Source: Flammeovirgaceae bacterium UBA5008
GTDB taxonomy: Bacteria; Bacteroidota; Bacteroidia; Cytophagales; Cyclobacteriaceae
Length of the DNA: 64,000 nt
Reading direction: 5' to 3'
NCBI GenBank assembly: GCA_002398365.1
Contig: DGYK01000013.1
Location: 97,976 to 161,975 of the forward strand
Part shown: one piece after another, positions 8,568 through 17,497 of the stretch
How positions within the stretch are numbered: position 1 is the stretch's first letter
Layout: the number at the start of each line of letters is the position of its first letter
Translations under genes and position numbers: made by a program
Notes under the pieces: generated by a model
Database searches by the model: none
Seen by the model: only the letters and a program-made list of their open reading frames with translations
What the model was told of the DNA's origin: nothing

Positions 8568-9233
8568 TTATTTCTTGAGTATCTTTAGCAAATCTGTGAT
8601 GGATTTCTGATCGATTTTATTTTGTTCGGATGTTACCGCTTGCCGCAATACATCTTTTCGTTTGGGCCTTTGTCCCTTTCGCATCATTTGATTGGAAACA
8701 AAGGTATAAACTTCTTTGTATCCTGTTTCGATGTCTTGAAAACCGAGAAAAACCCCATTGAGTGTGTTGGCAACTAAAGTTTTGATGGTGCTGTCTACTT
8801 GCTTAAAGTCGCTGACGCGCGCTCCATCGTTGTAGCTGATTTTCTCGAGGATGTCATCCAAATTACTCAGTCCTAAATGGAGTCGCTCGTTGTAGCGGTC
8901 CAGTGCGTGCTTTCTGAAAACGAGCGTGTCCGTTTGCCCATCATTCATCTGATTGACGATGGCATACATCGGATAATCTTTCCAAACTCTGCCGCCTACA
9001 GGTGCATCTATCCTGAATTTAATCCAGGCGCTCCAAAGCCGCTCGTGAGGATAATAAAAAGCAATGGTTTGTTGTCCGTCAATCACGTATTTGCTTTGAA
9101 GCTTTTTGGGAAGTTTACGCAACGGCCTTTTGAGCAGATGCTTCGCTTTCGCAAATACTCTTTCGATGATCTGTAATGAAATTTTATCCAGTTGATTCAT
9201 CAGCTCTTCCCGTGTCATGTGGGGTACTATCAT
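8568..9233 (-). CDS. Unrecognised protein with HALDRYNER motif
   Basis: The 221-residue basic protein has no signal peptide or membrane helix. I do not recognise the family. The middle contains FRKHALDRYNERLHL, a His-Ala-x-x-Arg-(Tyr)-x-x-Arg pattern reminiscent of small RNase/toxin-like or DUF4258-like domains, and the C-terminus is lysine-rich (RKGQRPKRKD). It lies alone between two other unassigned minus-strand genes. The ATG at 9233 is preceded by an AT-rich interval with partial inverted repeats (AATAGT...ACTATT, 9233-9263). Confidence 0.5.
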   Translation of the reverse strand: MIVPHMTREELMNQLDKISLQIIERVFAKAKHLLKRPLRKLPKKLQSKYVIDGQQTIAFYYPHERLWSAWIKFRIDAPVGGRVWKDYPMYAIVNQMNDGQTDTLVFRKHALDRYNERLHLGLSNLDDILEKISYNDGARVSDFKQVDSTIKTLVANTLNGVFLGFQDIETGYKEVYTFVSNQMMRKGQRPKRKDVLRQAVTSEQNKIDQKSITDLLKILKK

Positions 9234-9351
9234 AATAGTAGGTTTATAAACTGTAGAACTATTAATTTATTGATGAATTTAGTGTGACTCATCATCAACG
9301 ATCCTGGTTGACCCATGACTATTGTCTGTTGACAAGTCTTAAGAAAGATCT

Positions 9352-9378
9352 GCCTGTAGCAGAAAATCTGCTTGAGGC
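9352..9378 (-). terminator. Hairpin terminator downstream of the 9404-10147 gene
   Basis: The arms GCCTGTAGCAGA and TCTGCTTGAGGC pair at ten of twelve positions around an AAA loop. Read on the minus strand the hairpin is followed by a short pyrimidine-rich stretch (AGATCTTTCTT). It lies 25 bases beyond the stop of the unassigned gene at 9404. Confidence 0.5.
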
Positions 9379-9403
9379 ATGTATACCTGAACACCAGCGA
9401 ACT

Positions 9404-10147
9404 TTATAACTTCCGCAGTTTAAATGCAATGCCTGAGATGGATTTGTACTCAGGGCTGCTTGCTTTGAAGACGGACTTTACATACTTCTTCACTGCTTTG
9501 GTGCACGGTACTAATCCGTTGACCGGTTCGAAGAAAAGTTTGTCGCGGTCAATGCGTGCTATGAAATAGGCCGACTTGGTTTTACTCACTTCATCGTTTC
9601 GGGCTTCTAATTCACTCACCATCAACTCGAGCATTTCTACTTTCAAATCGAGTTCGTCTGTCAGGTAGTTGGGTTCACCTTCCAGAAAGGTAACAAGCTC
9701 AGCAAAGTTGTCTTGTTTACGAGTGAAGCTATTCTGTGTGGTGGAGTTAGTTCTGGCTGCCGGTTTTTCGGGCGCATCTGGCGACTCGGGAGCGCTGGGT
9801 GCAGGGGTAGCCCGAGTACCTCTGAATTTTTTTACCAGTGATTCAAACTTCTCTACTTTTCCCGGCATGATATCGCACGAGCCCACCGCCCCTACGATGC
9901 ATGTTACAAATGCTTCCAAATCATAAAACACTTGCTGGCGCATTTTTTGAGCAGTAGACATTTCACGCGCTGTTTGGTCTACCACTTTCAATGCAAGCAA
10001 GATTTTATTAAACAAGGCCTGTAAGTTTTCCAGCTGAATGGAGAACTTAACGGGTTTGTACGCTGCCCCGAAAGAGATGATAAGATCGATCAAGGATTTG
10101 AAGTTGCGCACGTTTACAGGGTAACCAGAATCATTTTGTTTTTTCAT
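9404..10147 (-). CDS. Unrecognised cytoplasmic protein with a central proline/alanine linker
   Basis: The 247-residue protein has no signal peptide or membrane segment. The N-terminal ~110 residues look helical (FKSLIDLIISFGAAYKPVKFSI, LQALFNKILLALKVVDQTAREM). A low-complexity linker with repeated Pro/Ala follows (RATPAPSAPESPDAPEKPAA, about 111-130), then a second helical part with MLELMVSELEARNDEVSKTKSAYFIARIDRDKLFF. I do not recognise the family. A hairpin terminator lies just downstream and a 300-base gap upstream, so it is probably a single-gene unit. Confidence 0.5.
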   Translation of the reverse strand: MKKQNDSGYPVNVRNFKSLIDLIISFGAAYKPVKFSIQLENLQALFNKILLALKVVDQTAREMSTAQKMRQQVFYDLEAFVTCIVGAVGSCDIMPGKVEKFESLVKKFRGTRATPAPSAPESPDAPEKPAARTNSTTQNSFTRKQDNFAELVTFLEGEPNYLTDELDLKVEMLELMVSELEARNDEVSKTKSAYFIARIDRDKLFFEPVNGLVPCTKAVKKYVKSVFKASSPEYKSISGIAFKLRKL

Positions 10148-10455
10148 AAGATTGAAATTTAGTTATGATAAAACGCATACACATCTCGTGCCAAACTCAA
10201 AAACACTTAATTCAAAGAAATTAGGCGGTTTGCGTTGAAGAGAAGAAGCTCAACTAACGATATATAAACAATTGACTCGTTTTATTTAACGAAAAAGTCG
10301 TAAGTCGAAGGTCAAGGTTGCCCGTCATTGGTCAATAGTCAATGGTCGTTAGTAGTAGTCATGAGCCATTCGGATGTAGATAGCAGAACGATTGGGAAAT
10401 GATAGAGTGACTTCGTGTGAATCAATTTCTCGAAGCTGCGGATGCCGCCTACCTC
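10148..10455. repeat. 308-bp gap with short degenerate GTCAATGG-type repeats
   Basis: There is no gene here. Between about 10297 and 10361 the sequence runs through closely spaced variants of one short word: gtcgtaagtcgaaggtcaag, then gtcattggtcaatagtcaat, then ggtcgttagtagtagtcatg. It reads like an imperfect 7-8 base tandem array. The rest is AT-rich and probably holds the promoter for the minus-strand gene that starts at 10147. Confidence 0.4.
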
Positions 10456-13400
10456 TCAATTTGGCAATGGCAATGAAACCGTAAACTCGGTGCCTTTACG
10501 CAATGTGCTGACGAACGTGATTTTGCCCTTGTGTCTTTCAATAATAGAGTATGATATTGACAAGCCCAGTCCCACTCCGGAGCCTACTTCTTTGGTAGTA
10601 AAAAACGGCTCAAAAATATGCACCGTGTCTCCTTCATCGATGCCCATACCATTATCCTTCACCTGAATCAATAATTCACGGCCTTGCTCGTAGGTTTTAA
10701 CTTCTATTCTCCGTGGGCCACTTACATCTTTGAGTGCGTGAATAGCGTTATCCAAAAGATTGATCATTACCTGACTGAGTTGAGATGTATTTGCTAATAC
10801 CTGCGCTCTGTGATCATAGTTAATGGTCAGTTGTATTTCATGATCCTGCAATTTACGTCTTAGCAGAACGATGGAATTCTCTATGCATTCTTTTACATCG
10901 ATATATGTATTGATGACCTCAGAAGGACTTGTAAAGGTTTTTAAGCTAGCAATAATACCCACAGTGCGATTCACTCCATTGTTGATACTGGCCATCAGAT
11001 CTTGAATATCTCGAAGCGTGGATTTTAGTTTTTCGGGTGTGTGTTCTTTGCTTTCAAGAAACTCTTGAGTAACCGTATTGATCGCTTGAACGCCACCGGA
11101 AATAAAATTGATGGGATTGTTGATTTCATGCGCAATACCGGCTGTCAACTGGCCCAGTGACGCCATCTTTTCAGATTCTACGAGTTGGCGCTGGGTTTTC
11201 TTCAGGTATTCGTTGGTGGCATGGAGTTCGTCATTGCTTTGACGCAATTCTTCCTGACTGGTTTCTAACTCCTGATTCGTAATCACCAATTGCTGATTGG
11301 TATTTTTCAACTCTTGTGTTTTCTCTTCCACCACTTCTTCCAGCTTTCTTTTCTTCCAATACAGGCTGCGGGTGCGCCAGCGAACCAAAACCATAACCAA
11401 GAGTCCGAAAAGCAAAATATAGGTTACATAAGCCCACCAAGTACGGTGCCACGGGGGCAACACCTGAAATGAAAATGAAGCTACATCACTTTCTTGTCCG
11501 TATACATTTTTGGCTTTTACTAAAAATGTATAGTTGCCTTCATCAAAGTTTTGGTATTCCTTCTCTGTTGTTCTTTGCCATGGAGACCATGTCTTGTCCA
11601 GTCCTTCCATTTTATAAGAATAGAGAGTTTGATCTTCAAAGTCATAATAAGGAGCGGCAAACCGAATGGTAAGATGCCCTGAATCGTATAGAAGTTTAGG
11701 CTTTAAGCGACTTAACTCTTTTCCGGAAAAGTATCCGCCATAGAGAATACTGTCATTGAGGTTTACTTTTCGAATGAAACAATGAAAGGGCGATGAATAA
11801 GTCTTTATGTCTTCACTTGCTGTATAGCGGACTAAGTACTCTCCTTGTCCGGCAAACCAAACCGACTTTCCATCTGCTAAAAATGCACGATCGCCCACAA
11901 TACCTACGTGTTGATAGATTCGCTTAAACGGATGGGATACGATGAGCGTATCGCCATTGATGGTTGGCTTTACTTGCAATAGTTCCTCTCCTTCCGATTG
12001 CACTTTTTGAAGATAATAGGATCCATCGCTTGGATTTTTATAAATACTTCTAAAGGTACCCAAGGAGTGGATTTTATTTCCAAAGCTATTCCACTTTTCA
12101 AATTTATTGGATGTTGGATTAAATTGAAGCAATCCAATATCGCTTCTAAACAGCAACTGACTATCGCCCACTAAATAGGGCCATATAAATCCCTTTGGCA
12201 AGCTATCTTTCTCTGAATAGGAAACGATTTTTGCAACCTTAAAAATATCGCTCTTATCATTCGGAAATGCATGAAGTAATCGCCTGCGCGAAGGATCAGT
12301 CATCCAAATAGATCCGTCCATATCTTCGGCCAACTCGAGGCATGGGAAATCCACTTTTAATCCGTGCTGTTGCCATTTTCCTTTTGAATAGATTAAACAA
12401 CTCACTTGAAAGTTGTTTACTAAATAGAGTCGATTGGGGTTAGACCTTGATTGGTGAAGCCAGGTGATGGCGGGTGCCTCAAAGATCACTTTGAAATTGC
12501 CCTTCTCATCTACTTCAAAAATTTTATTATCGGGCGTAAGTGCCGCTAATAAATGTTGTTCCTCTCCTATTCTAAAATTCACAATTGACTCGACCCGATG
12601 ATCGCCCTGAAAAATCGGTTTCATTTCGTTGCTGGCTGGATCAATAACATAGAGATTTTGGGTGGTACTGAAATACACCTTGTCTTTGTATTTCTTCATA
12701 TCGAGTGGTGTACCAGGGATTGGCCACTGCAATAAATCCGATCCGTGTTCTGTTTTAACTAATTGATTTTTCTTAAACCCAAACAAACCAAGCCAAAGAT
12801 TGGATTCTTTATCTACATAAGAACCAATCACACTATTCGTTATCAAGCCACTGGCTGTTGTGATTACTTGTTTTTGATTTCCCAATGAATCAATTATTAA
12901 ACCACCCTTTAGGGTGCTGCCAATGAAGTGGAGTCGCTTATTAATCGAGATAGCTGTAGATAAACTTTGCCTGAATTCTCCTATATCATTCATCGGACGA
13001 AGCCGAGCGTTTTTTCCAGAGTAAGCAAATAGACCCGATGGCAGGTTGAGTATACGTTCGTTTCCCGTGAAGGATAAACTCATGGTTTTTATAGGAACTT
13101 TTTTGGCGATTAAAGAATCGGTGAACGGAGCACGGAAAAATTGACCGTTTTTTAACACGACTAACTCCTCTCCATCATTACGCACAGTCCACATATAATC
13201 ATCTTTCACAAACCCATACAAAAAAGTACCCGGATAATGAGTGAGGCTATCGGTGAGAATATCGTATTCAAAAATACCTGTACGGGAGCGCACATACATC
13301 TTTTTCTTGGTTGGGTATAAGGACCCTCTTAACAATTGAGCATCTTTGAGGCGGTCTAACAAATTCACAAATTTGACTTGACCTATAGAATCGATTTGAG

Positions 13401-13725
13401 ATTTTAAAAACATATTAGCTCCCACTGCATAGATGGTGCCATTTGAATCTCGGTCAATTCCATTCAAACTATTGACATCAAACAATACTTGATCAAAACG
13501 CACTCCATCATAGGTAAAAATACCAGGTCGTGAAACGAAATAAATGATACCTCGATGATCTTGCGTGATATCTCCGACAAATCTGTGTATGGAGGATGAA
13601 TATACCTTTACGGATGGTTGTCCGATCACATTTTGTCCGGCAACTAAACACGGTATATTTAGTAAAATAACAATAAGAATACCAGTGATTAATTTGAAAT
13701 GAGATGGCTTTTGAGAATAACTCAT
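10456..13725 (-). CDS. Membrane sensor histidine kinase with periplasmic beta-propeller and Y_Y_Y domain (paralogue A)
   Basis: The 1089-residue protein starts with a signal peptide ending near LVAGQ. A long periplasmic part of about 650 residues has two-component-regulator propeller features (DITQDHRGIIYFVSR, GIFTYDGVRF). A Y_Y_Y-type domain follows (SYKMEGLDKTWSPWQ ... GNYTFLVKAKN), then one membrane helix (YVTYILLFGLLVMVLV) and a long coiled coil (EEKTQELKNTNQQL...). The HisKA domain has the phosphoacceptor H866 in AGIAHEINNP. The HATPase domain shows N-box LLDNAIHAL, DNGMGID and GLGLSISYSII. Unlike classical hybrid sensors it has no receiver or DNA-binding domain, and no response regulator lies next to it. 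The gene behind it, at 14015, is its paralogue. Confidence 0.88.
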   Translation of the reverse strand: MSYSQKPSHFKLITGILIVILLNIPCLVAGQNVIGQPSVKVYSSSIHRFVGDITQDHRGIIYFVSRPGIFTYDGVRFDQVLFDVNSLNGIDRDSNGTIYAVGANMFLKSQIDSIGQVKFVNLLDRLKDAQLLRGSLYPTKKKMYVRSRTGIFEYDILTDSLTHYPGTFLYGFVKDDYMWTVRNDGEELVVLKNGQFFRAPFTDSLIAKKVPIKTMSLSFTGNERILNLPSGLFAYSGKNARLRPMNDIGEFRQSLSTAISINKRLHFIGSTLKGGLIIDSLGNQKQVITTASGLITNSVIGSYVDKESNLWLGLFGFKKNQLVKTEHGSDLLQWPIPGTPLDMKKYKDKVYFSTTQNLYVIDPASNEMKPIFQGDHRVESIVNFRIGEEQHLLAALTPDNKIFEVDEKGNFKVIFEAPAITWLHQSRSNPNRLYLVNNFQVSCLIYSKGKWQQHGLKVDFPCLELAEDMDGSIWMTDPSRRRLLHAFPNDKSDIFKVAKIVSYSEKDSLPKGFIWPYLVGDSQLLFRSDIGLLQFNPTSNKFEKWNSFGNKIHSLGTFRSIYKNPSDGSYYLQKVQSEGEELLQVKPTINGDTLIVSHPFKRIYQHVGIVGDRAFLADGKSVWFAGQGEYLVRYTASEDIKTYSSPFHCFIRKVNLNDSILYGGYFSGKELSRLKPKLLYDSGHLTIRFAAPYYDFEDQTLYSYKMEGLDKTWSPWQRTTEKEYQNFDEGNYTFLVKAKNVYGQESDVASFSFQVLPPWHRTWWAYVTYILLFGLLVMVLVRWRTRSLYWKKRKLEEVVEEKTQELKNTNQQLVITNQELETSQEELRQSNDELHATNEYLKKTQRQLVESEKMASLGQLTAGIAHEINNPINFISGGVQAINTVTQEFLESKEHTPEKLKSTLRDIQDLMASINNGVNRTVGIIASLKTFTSPSEVINTYIDVKECIENSIVLLRRKLQDHEIQLTINYDHRAQVLANTSQLSQVMINLLDNAIHALKDVSGPRRIEVKTYEQGRELLIQVKDNGMGIDEGDTVHIFEPFFTTKEVGSGVGLGLSISYSIIERHKGKITFVSTLRKGTEFTVSLPLPN

Positions 13726-14014
13726 AGAATAAATTTATTAATCACAACCCGAATAACTCAATTATTTGATTTTTCCGCGATTTTAAAATTAATGAATTCT
13801 TATCAGTCTAAACAATACCTTGTTTTAAAATTGAATAATCTCACGTTAGCGCCTAGGCTGGGCTGAAGTGAAAGCCAACGATTTATACTTAATAACTGTT
13901 ATATTGCAGTCCATTACTTACTGAAGCCCCTCCACAAAGACGGTAGTAATGTGCGTTAAAAAGAGTGGAACAAGAGGAAATTGGGATATCCTCTCCGATT
14001 GACAAATATATCTT

Positions 14015-17000
14015 TTAATCAGGTATTGGCAACGAAACAGTAAACTCGGTGCCTTTGCGTATTGTGCTAACGCATGTGATTTTACCTTTATGCTTTTCGA
14101 TGATGGAGTACGAGATAGACAAGCCCAGCCCCACCCCGGAGCCTACTTCTTTGGTAGTAAAGAAAGGTTCAAAAATATGCGCAATGTCGCTTTCATCGAT
14201 TCCCAAGCCATTGTCCTTCACTAAAATCAGTAATTCACGGCCTTGCTCGTAGGTTTTAACTTCTATTCTCCGCGGGCCACTTACATCTTTGAGTGCGTGA
14301 ATAGCGTTATCCAACAGATTGATCATTACCTGACTGAGTTGTGACGAATTTGCTAAAACCTGAGCCTTGTGATCGTAGTGTGTAGTCAGTTGTATTTCAT
14401 GATCCAGCAGTTTGCGCCTTAACAGAACGATGGAGTTTTCCACGCATTCTTTTACATCAATATAAGTATCGATGACCTCAGAAGGGCTTGTAAAGGTTTT
14501 TAAGCTCGCAATAATACCCGCAGTACGATTCACACCGTTATTGATACTAGCCATCAGATCTTGAATATCGCGAATGGTAGATTCTAGTTTTTCAGGTGTA
14601 CGTTCGTTGTTTTCAAGAAACTCTTGGGTAACCGTATTGATCGCTTGAACGCCTCCGGAAATAAAATTGATAGGATTGTTGATTTCATGCGCTATACCGG
14701 CTGTCAACTGACCCAATGAAGCCATCTTTTCAGATTCGACTAGCTGGCGCTGGGTTTTCTTCAAGTATTCATTGGTGGCATGGAGCTCGTCATTGCTTTG
14801 GCGCAATTCTTCCTGGCTGGTTTCTAACTCTTGATTCGTAATCAACAATTGCTGATTGGTATCTTTCAACTCTTGCGTTTTCTCTTCCACAATTTCTTCC
14901 AGCTCTCTTTTCTTACGTTGCAGGCTGCTAGTGCGCCAACGAACCAACCCAATCACATAGACCCCGAAAAGCAGCACATAGATCACATAAGCCCACCATG
15001 TGCGGTACCATGGGGGCAACACGGTAAAAGAATAGGACGCAACATTGCTTTCCTTACCATAAATATTTTTGGCTTTAACCAAAAATACATAATCACCTTC
15101 AGAGATATGCTGGAACTCGCGCTGGGTTCCTTTTTGCCAAGGCGACCAAGTATTATCTAAGCCTTCAAGCTTGTACGAATATAATGTTCGTTCTTCTGAA
15201 TCATAAAAAGGTGCCGCATACCGGATCGTCAACCTACCAGAATCGTATAACAGAGTGGGTTTCAATTGTGATAATTGTGTTTTGGGAAGGTTGCCTGCAA
15301 ACAAAATACTATCGTTTAAAGTTACCTTTCGAATCAAGCACAGAAAATCATCCTCATAATTTTTACGGTCTTCTTTTGCATTGTAGCGAACAACGAAGGT
15401 GCTTCCCCCCATCCATATATTGCCATTTTCTTCCGGTAGAAATGCAAATGCATCCACAAGTCCCAACTGGGGAATAAATCGCTTAAATGGTTTTGTTACT
15501 ACAATGGTGTCGCCATTGGGCATGGGCTTGATCTGGTAAATGTCAAAATTATGATCAGAGTCTTGTTGCAAATAAAAGGATCCATCAAATTGATTCTTAA
15601 AAATATTGGCAATGCCTTCGTTTAGTAGATTATTTCCAAACTTGCCCAAGCCTCTCCATGGTTTAAATTTTTTGGTACCGTTGTTAAATTCAAGCACACC
15701 CGTATCACTAAGGAATAACAAGTCGTTTTCCCCCAATAGCATCGGATAGAAATATACTTTTGGTAATCCATACTCCTGCGTATAGGTTACTTCCTCTTTG
15801 ATTTCAAAAATATCATTGTTGTTCTTAGGGATAATTCGAATGAGAGCCGTTTTAGGTCCATTACTCACCCAAAGGGATCCTTCTTTGTCTTCTACCAAAT
15901 ACACACTGGTAAAAGTAGTAGGTATGGAGTTGTACTTCCACGTGTGTCCATTAAATAAAAGATAACCCAACTGATTATTATCACATATATAAAGTCGGTT
16001 TGGATTGGTTTTGGATTGACGTATGTAGGTAAGCCGTTTGCCCTGATAGATTATTTTCGGGTTGGATTGATCTTTTGAAAACTCAAATACCGCATTATCC
16101 GGAAGTACCGCAGCCAGTAACCGCTCTCGGTTCTGATGCTTGAAAGTAATGACCGACCTGATTTGACGTGAGTTTTCGAACATGGTTCGAATTTCATTAC
16201 TGGTCGGATTGATCTCAAATAAATTCTGCCGCGATGCAATATAAACTCGGCCATTGAATTTAGCCAACTCCCAAGAAAGTCCAGTCTTTGGCCACAGCTG
16301 CAAATCGTTAGCAGACTCCGTTTTTACTATGGACTTACCAAAAGAGTACATGCCGATCCATATATTTTTGGACCGGTCAACCATCAAGGATCCAACAAAA
16401 TTATCTACCAACCCGGTTTTGACATTGTAATTATACTTCACATTACCTACTGAGTCGATCAGCAATACTCCATAAAACGTTGTTCCCAACAAATGATCAT
16501 TTTTACTCCAGGTTGCCGAGGCTCCAATACCAGTTACTGGCACGTTAAAATTAGATAGCTCTCGTAATGATGGGTGAACACCAGAATATGCAAACAGTTT
16601 TTTATTCGAGTTTGAAAAAAGTAAATTTTCATTATTAGTAAATGGCAAACTTAAAGATGTTAGCCCCCCACCATTCGTGACCTTATTAATTTCATCTTGA
16701 AATGGTGCCGGACTCACTTTGCCTTCATTGAGCACTACCAACTGGGTGCCAGCTTTCGTTACCCACAACTTATCATCTTTTATGAATCCACCCGTAAACT
16801 TAGAAGGGTAATGATTGAGCTTCTGGTCTTTGATTGAATATTCATAAATACCGGCATCTCCAATACAATACACATATTTACTTGATGTAAGCAATGTAGT
16901 GACGCCTATGCTCACCTTGGTTGAATCAGCTGGAAATAGACTTTTGAAGACTATCTTACCTATCGAGTCTACTTCTGCCTTAAGAAAATCCTGATTGGTA

Positions 17001-17299
17001 GCCAAGTAGATATCTCCCTGAGCATCTTTGATCAATTTCGCAATTCCGGAGAAACCAGTTTTAATGGTTTCAAAATCAACCCCATCGTAAGCAATGACTC
17101 CACGTGAAGTTGTGAGATAGATTATTCCCCGATCGTCCTGTACAATAGAAGAAATAAGCCTCGCATCCTGATTATCATAAACACGCATTGGCGGTGCACC
17201 AAAAATTTCCTGACTATAACTCTTCTGGCAAAGGGTGAATTGGAAACCTATTATGAGTAATGAAATGCGAAGAAATTGCTTTGTTGAATTTCGATCCAT
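14015..17299 (-). CDS. Membrane sensor histidine kinase with periplasmic beta-propeller and Y_Y_Y domain (paralogue B)
   Basis: The 1094-residue paralogue of the previous kinase has the same layout: signal peptide, propeller-like sensor, Y_Y_Y domain, one membrane helix (YVIYVLLFGVYVIGLV), coiled coil, HisKA with H871 in AGIAHEINNP, and HATPase. From the coiled coil onward the two proteins agree at roughly nine of ten residues. In the first hundred residues of the sensor they agree at only about four in ten. It also lacks a receiver domain. The two genes are separated by 289 bases containing no gene, so each may have its own promoter. The ligand is unknown. Confidence 0.88.
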   Translation of the reverse strand: MDRNSTKQFLRISLLIIGFQFTLCQKSYSQEIFGAPPMRVYDNQDARLISSIVQDDRGIIYLTTSRGVIAYDGVDFETIKTGFSGIAKLIKDAQGDIYLATNQDFLKAEVDSIGKIVFKSLFPADSTKVSIGVTTLLTSSKYVYCIGDAGIYEYSIKDQKLNHYPSKFTGGFIKDDKLWVTKAGTQLVVLNEGKVSPAPFQDEINKVTNGGGLTSLSLPFTNNENLLFSNSNKKLFAYSGVHPSLRELSNFNVPVTGIGASATWSKNDHLLGTTFYGVLLIDSVGNVKYNYNVKTGLVDNFVGSLMVDRSKNIWIGMYSFGKSIVKTESANDLQLWPKTGLSWELAKFNGRVYIASRQNLFEINPTSNEIRTMFENSRQIRSVITFKHQNRERLLAAVLPDNAVFEFSKDQSNPKIIYQGKRLTYIRQSKTNPNRLYICDNNQLGYLLFNGHTWKYNSIPTTFTSVYLVEDKEGSLWVSNGPKTALIRIIPKNNNDIFEIKEEVTYTQEYGLPKVYFYPMLLGENDLLFLSDTGVLEFNNGTKKFKPWRGLGKFGNNLLNEGIANIFKNQFDGSFYLQQDSDHNFDIYQIKPMPNGDTIVVTKPFKRFIPQLGLVDAFAFLPEENGNIWMGGSTFVVRYNAKEDRKNYEDDFLCLIRKVTLNDSILFAGNLPKTQLSQLKPTLLYDSGRLTIRYAAPFYDSEERTLYSYKLEGLDNTWSPWQKGTQREFQHISEGDYVFLVKAKNIYGKESNVASYSFTVLPPWYRTWWAYVIYVLLFGVYVIGLVRWRTSSLQRKKRELEEIVEEKTQELKDTNQQLLITNQELETSQEELRQSNDELHATNEYLKKTQRQLVESEKMASLGQLTAGIAHEINNPINFISGGVQAINTVTQEFLENNERTPEKLESTIRDIQDLMASINNGVNRTAGIIASLKTFTSPSEVIDTYIDVKECVENSIVLLRRKLLDHEIQLTTHYDHKAQVLANSSQLSQVMINLLDNAIHALKDVSGPRRIEVKTYEQGRELLILVKDNGLGIDESDIAHIFEPFFTTKEVGSGVGLGLSISYSIIEKHKGKITCVSTIRKGTEFTVSLPIPD

Positions 17300-17497
17300 A
17301 GGATGTGAGAATGGTAAACCATTTTCTATTTCAACCGATCACTTCAAAAACTGGGCACGGCTTTGTTCAAATAGAATAACCTAAAGAAAATAAAGTATAC
17401 TGATTTTTCAAAGCAATATCCTTCCTTATTAATCTGATTCTGCCGCCAAATGCAGGCAAACTGCAAGAATTCCGTAAGCTTGCTGGGCACACCTAAC

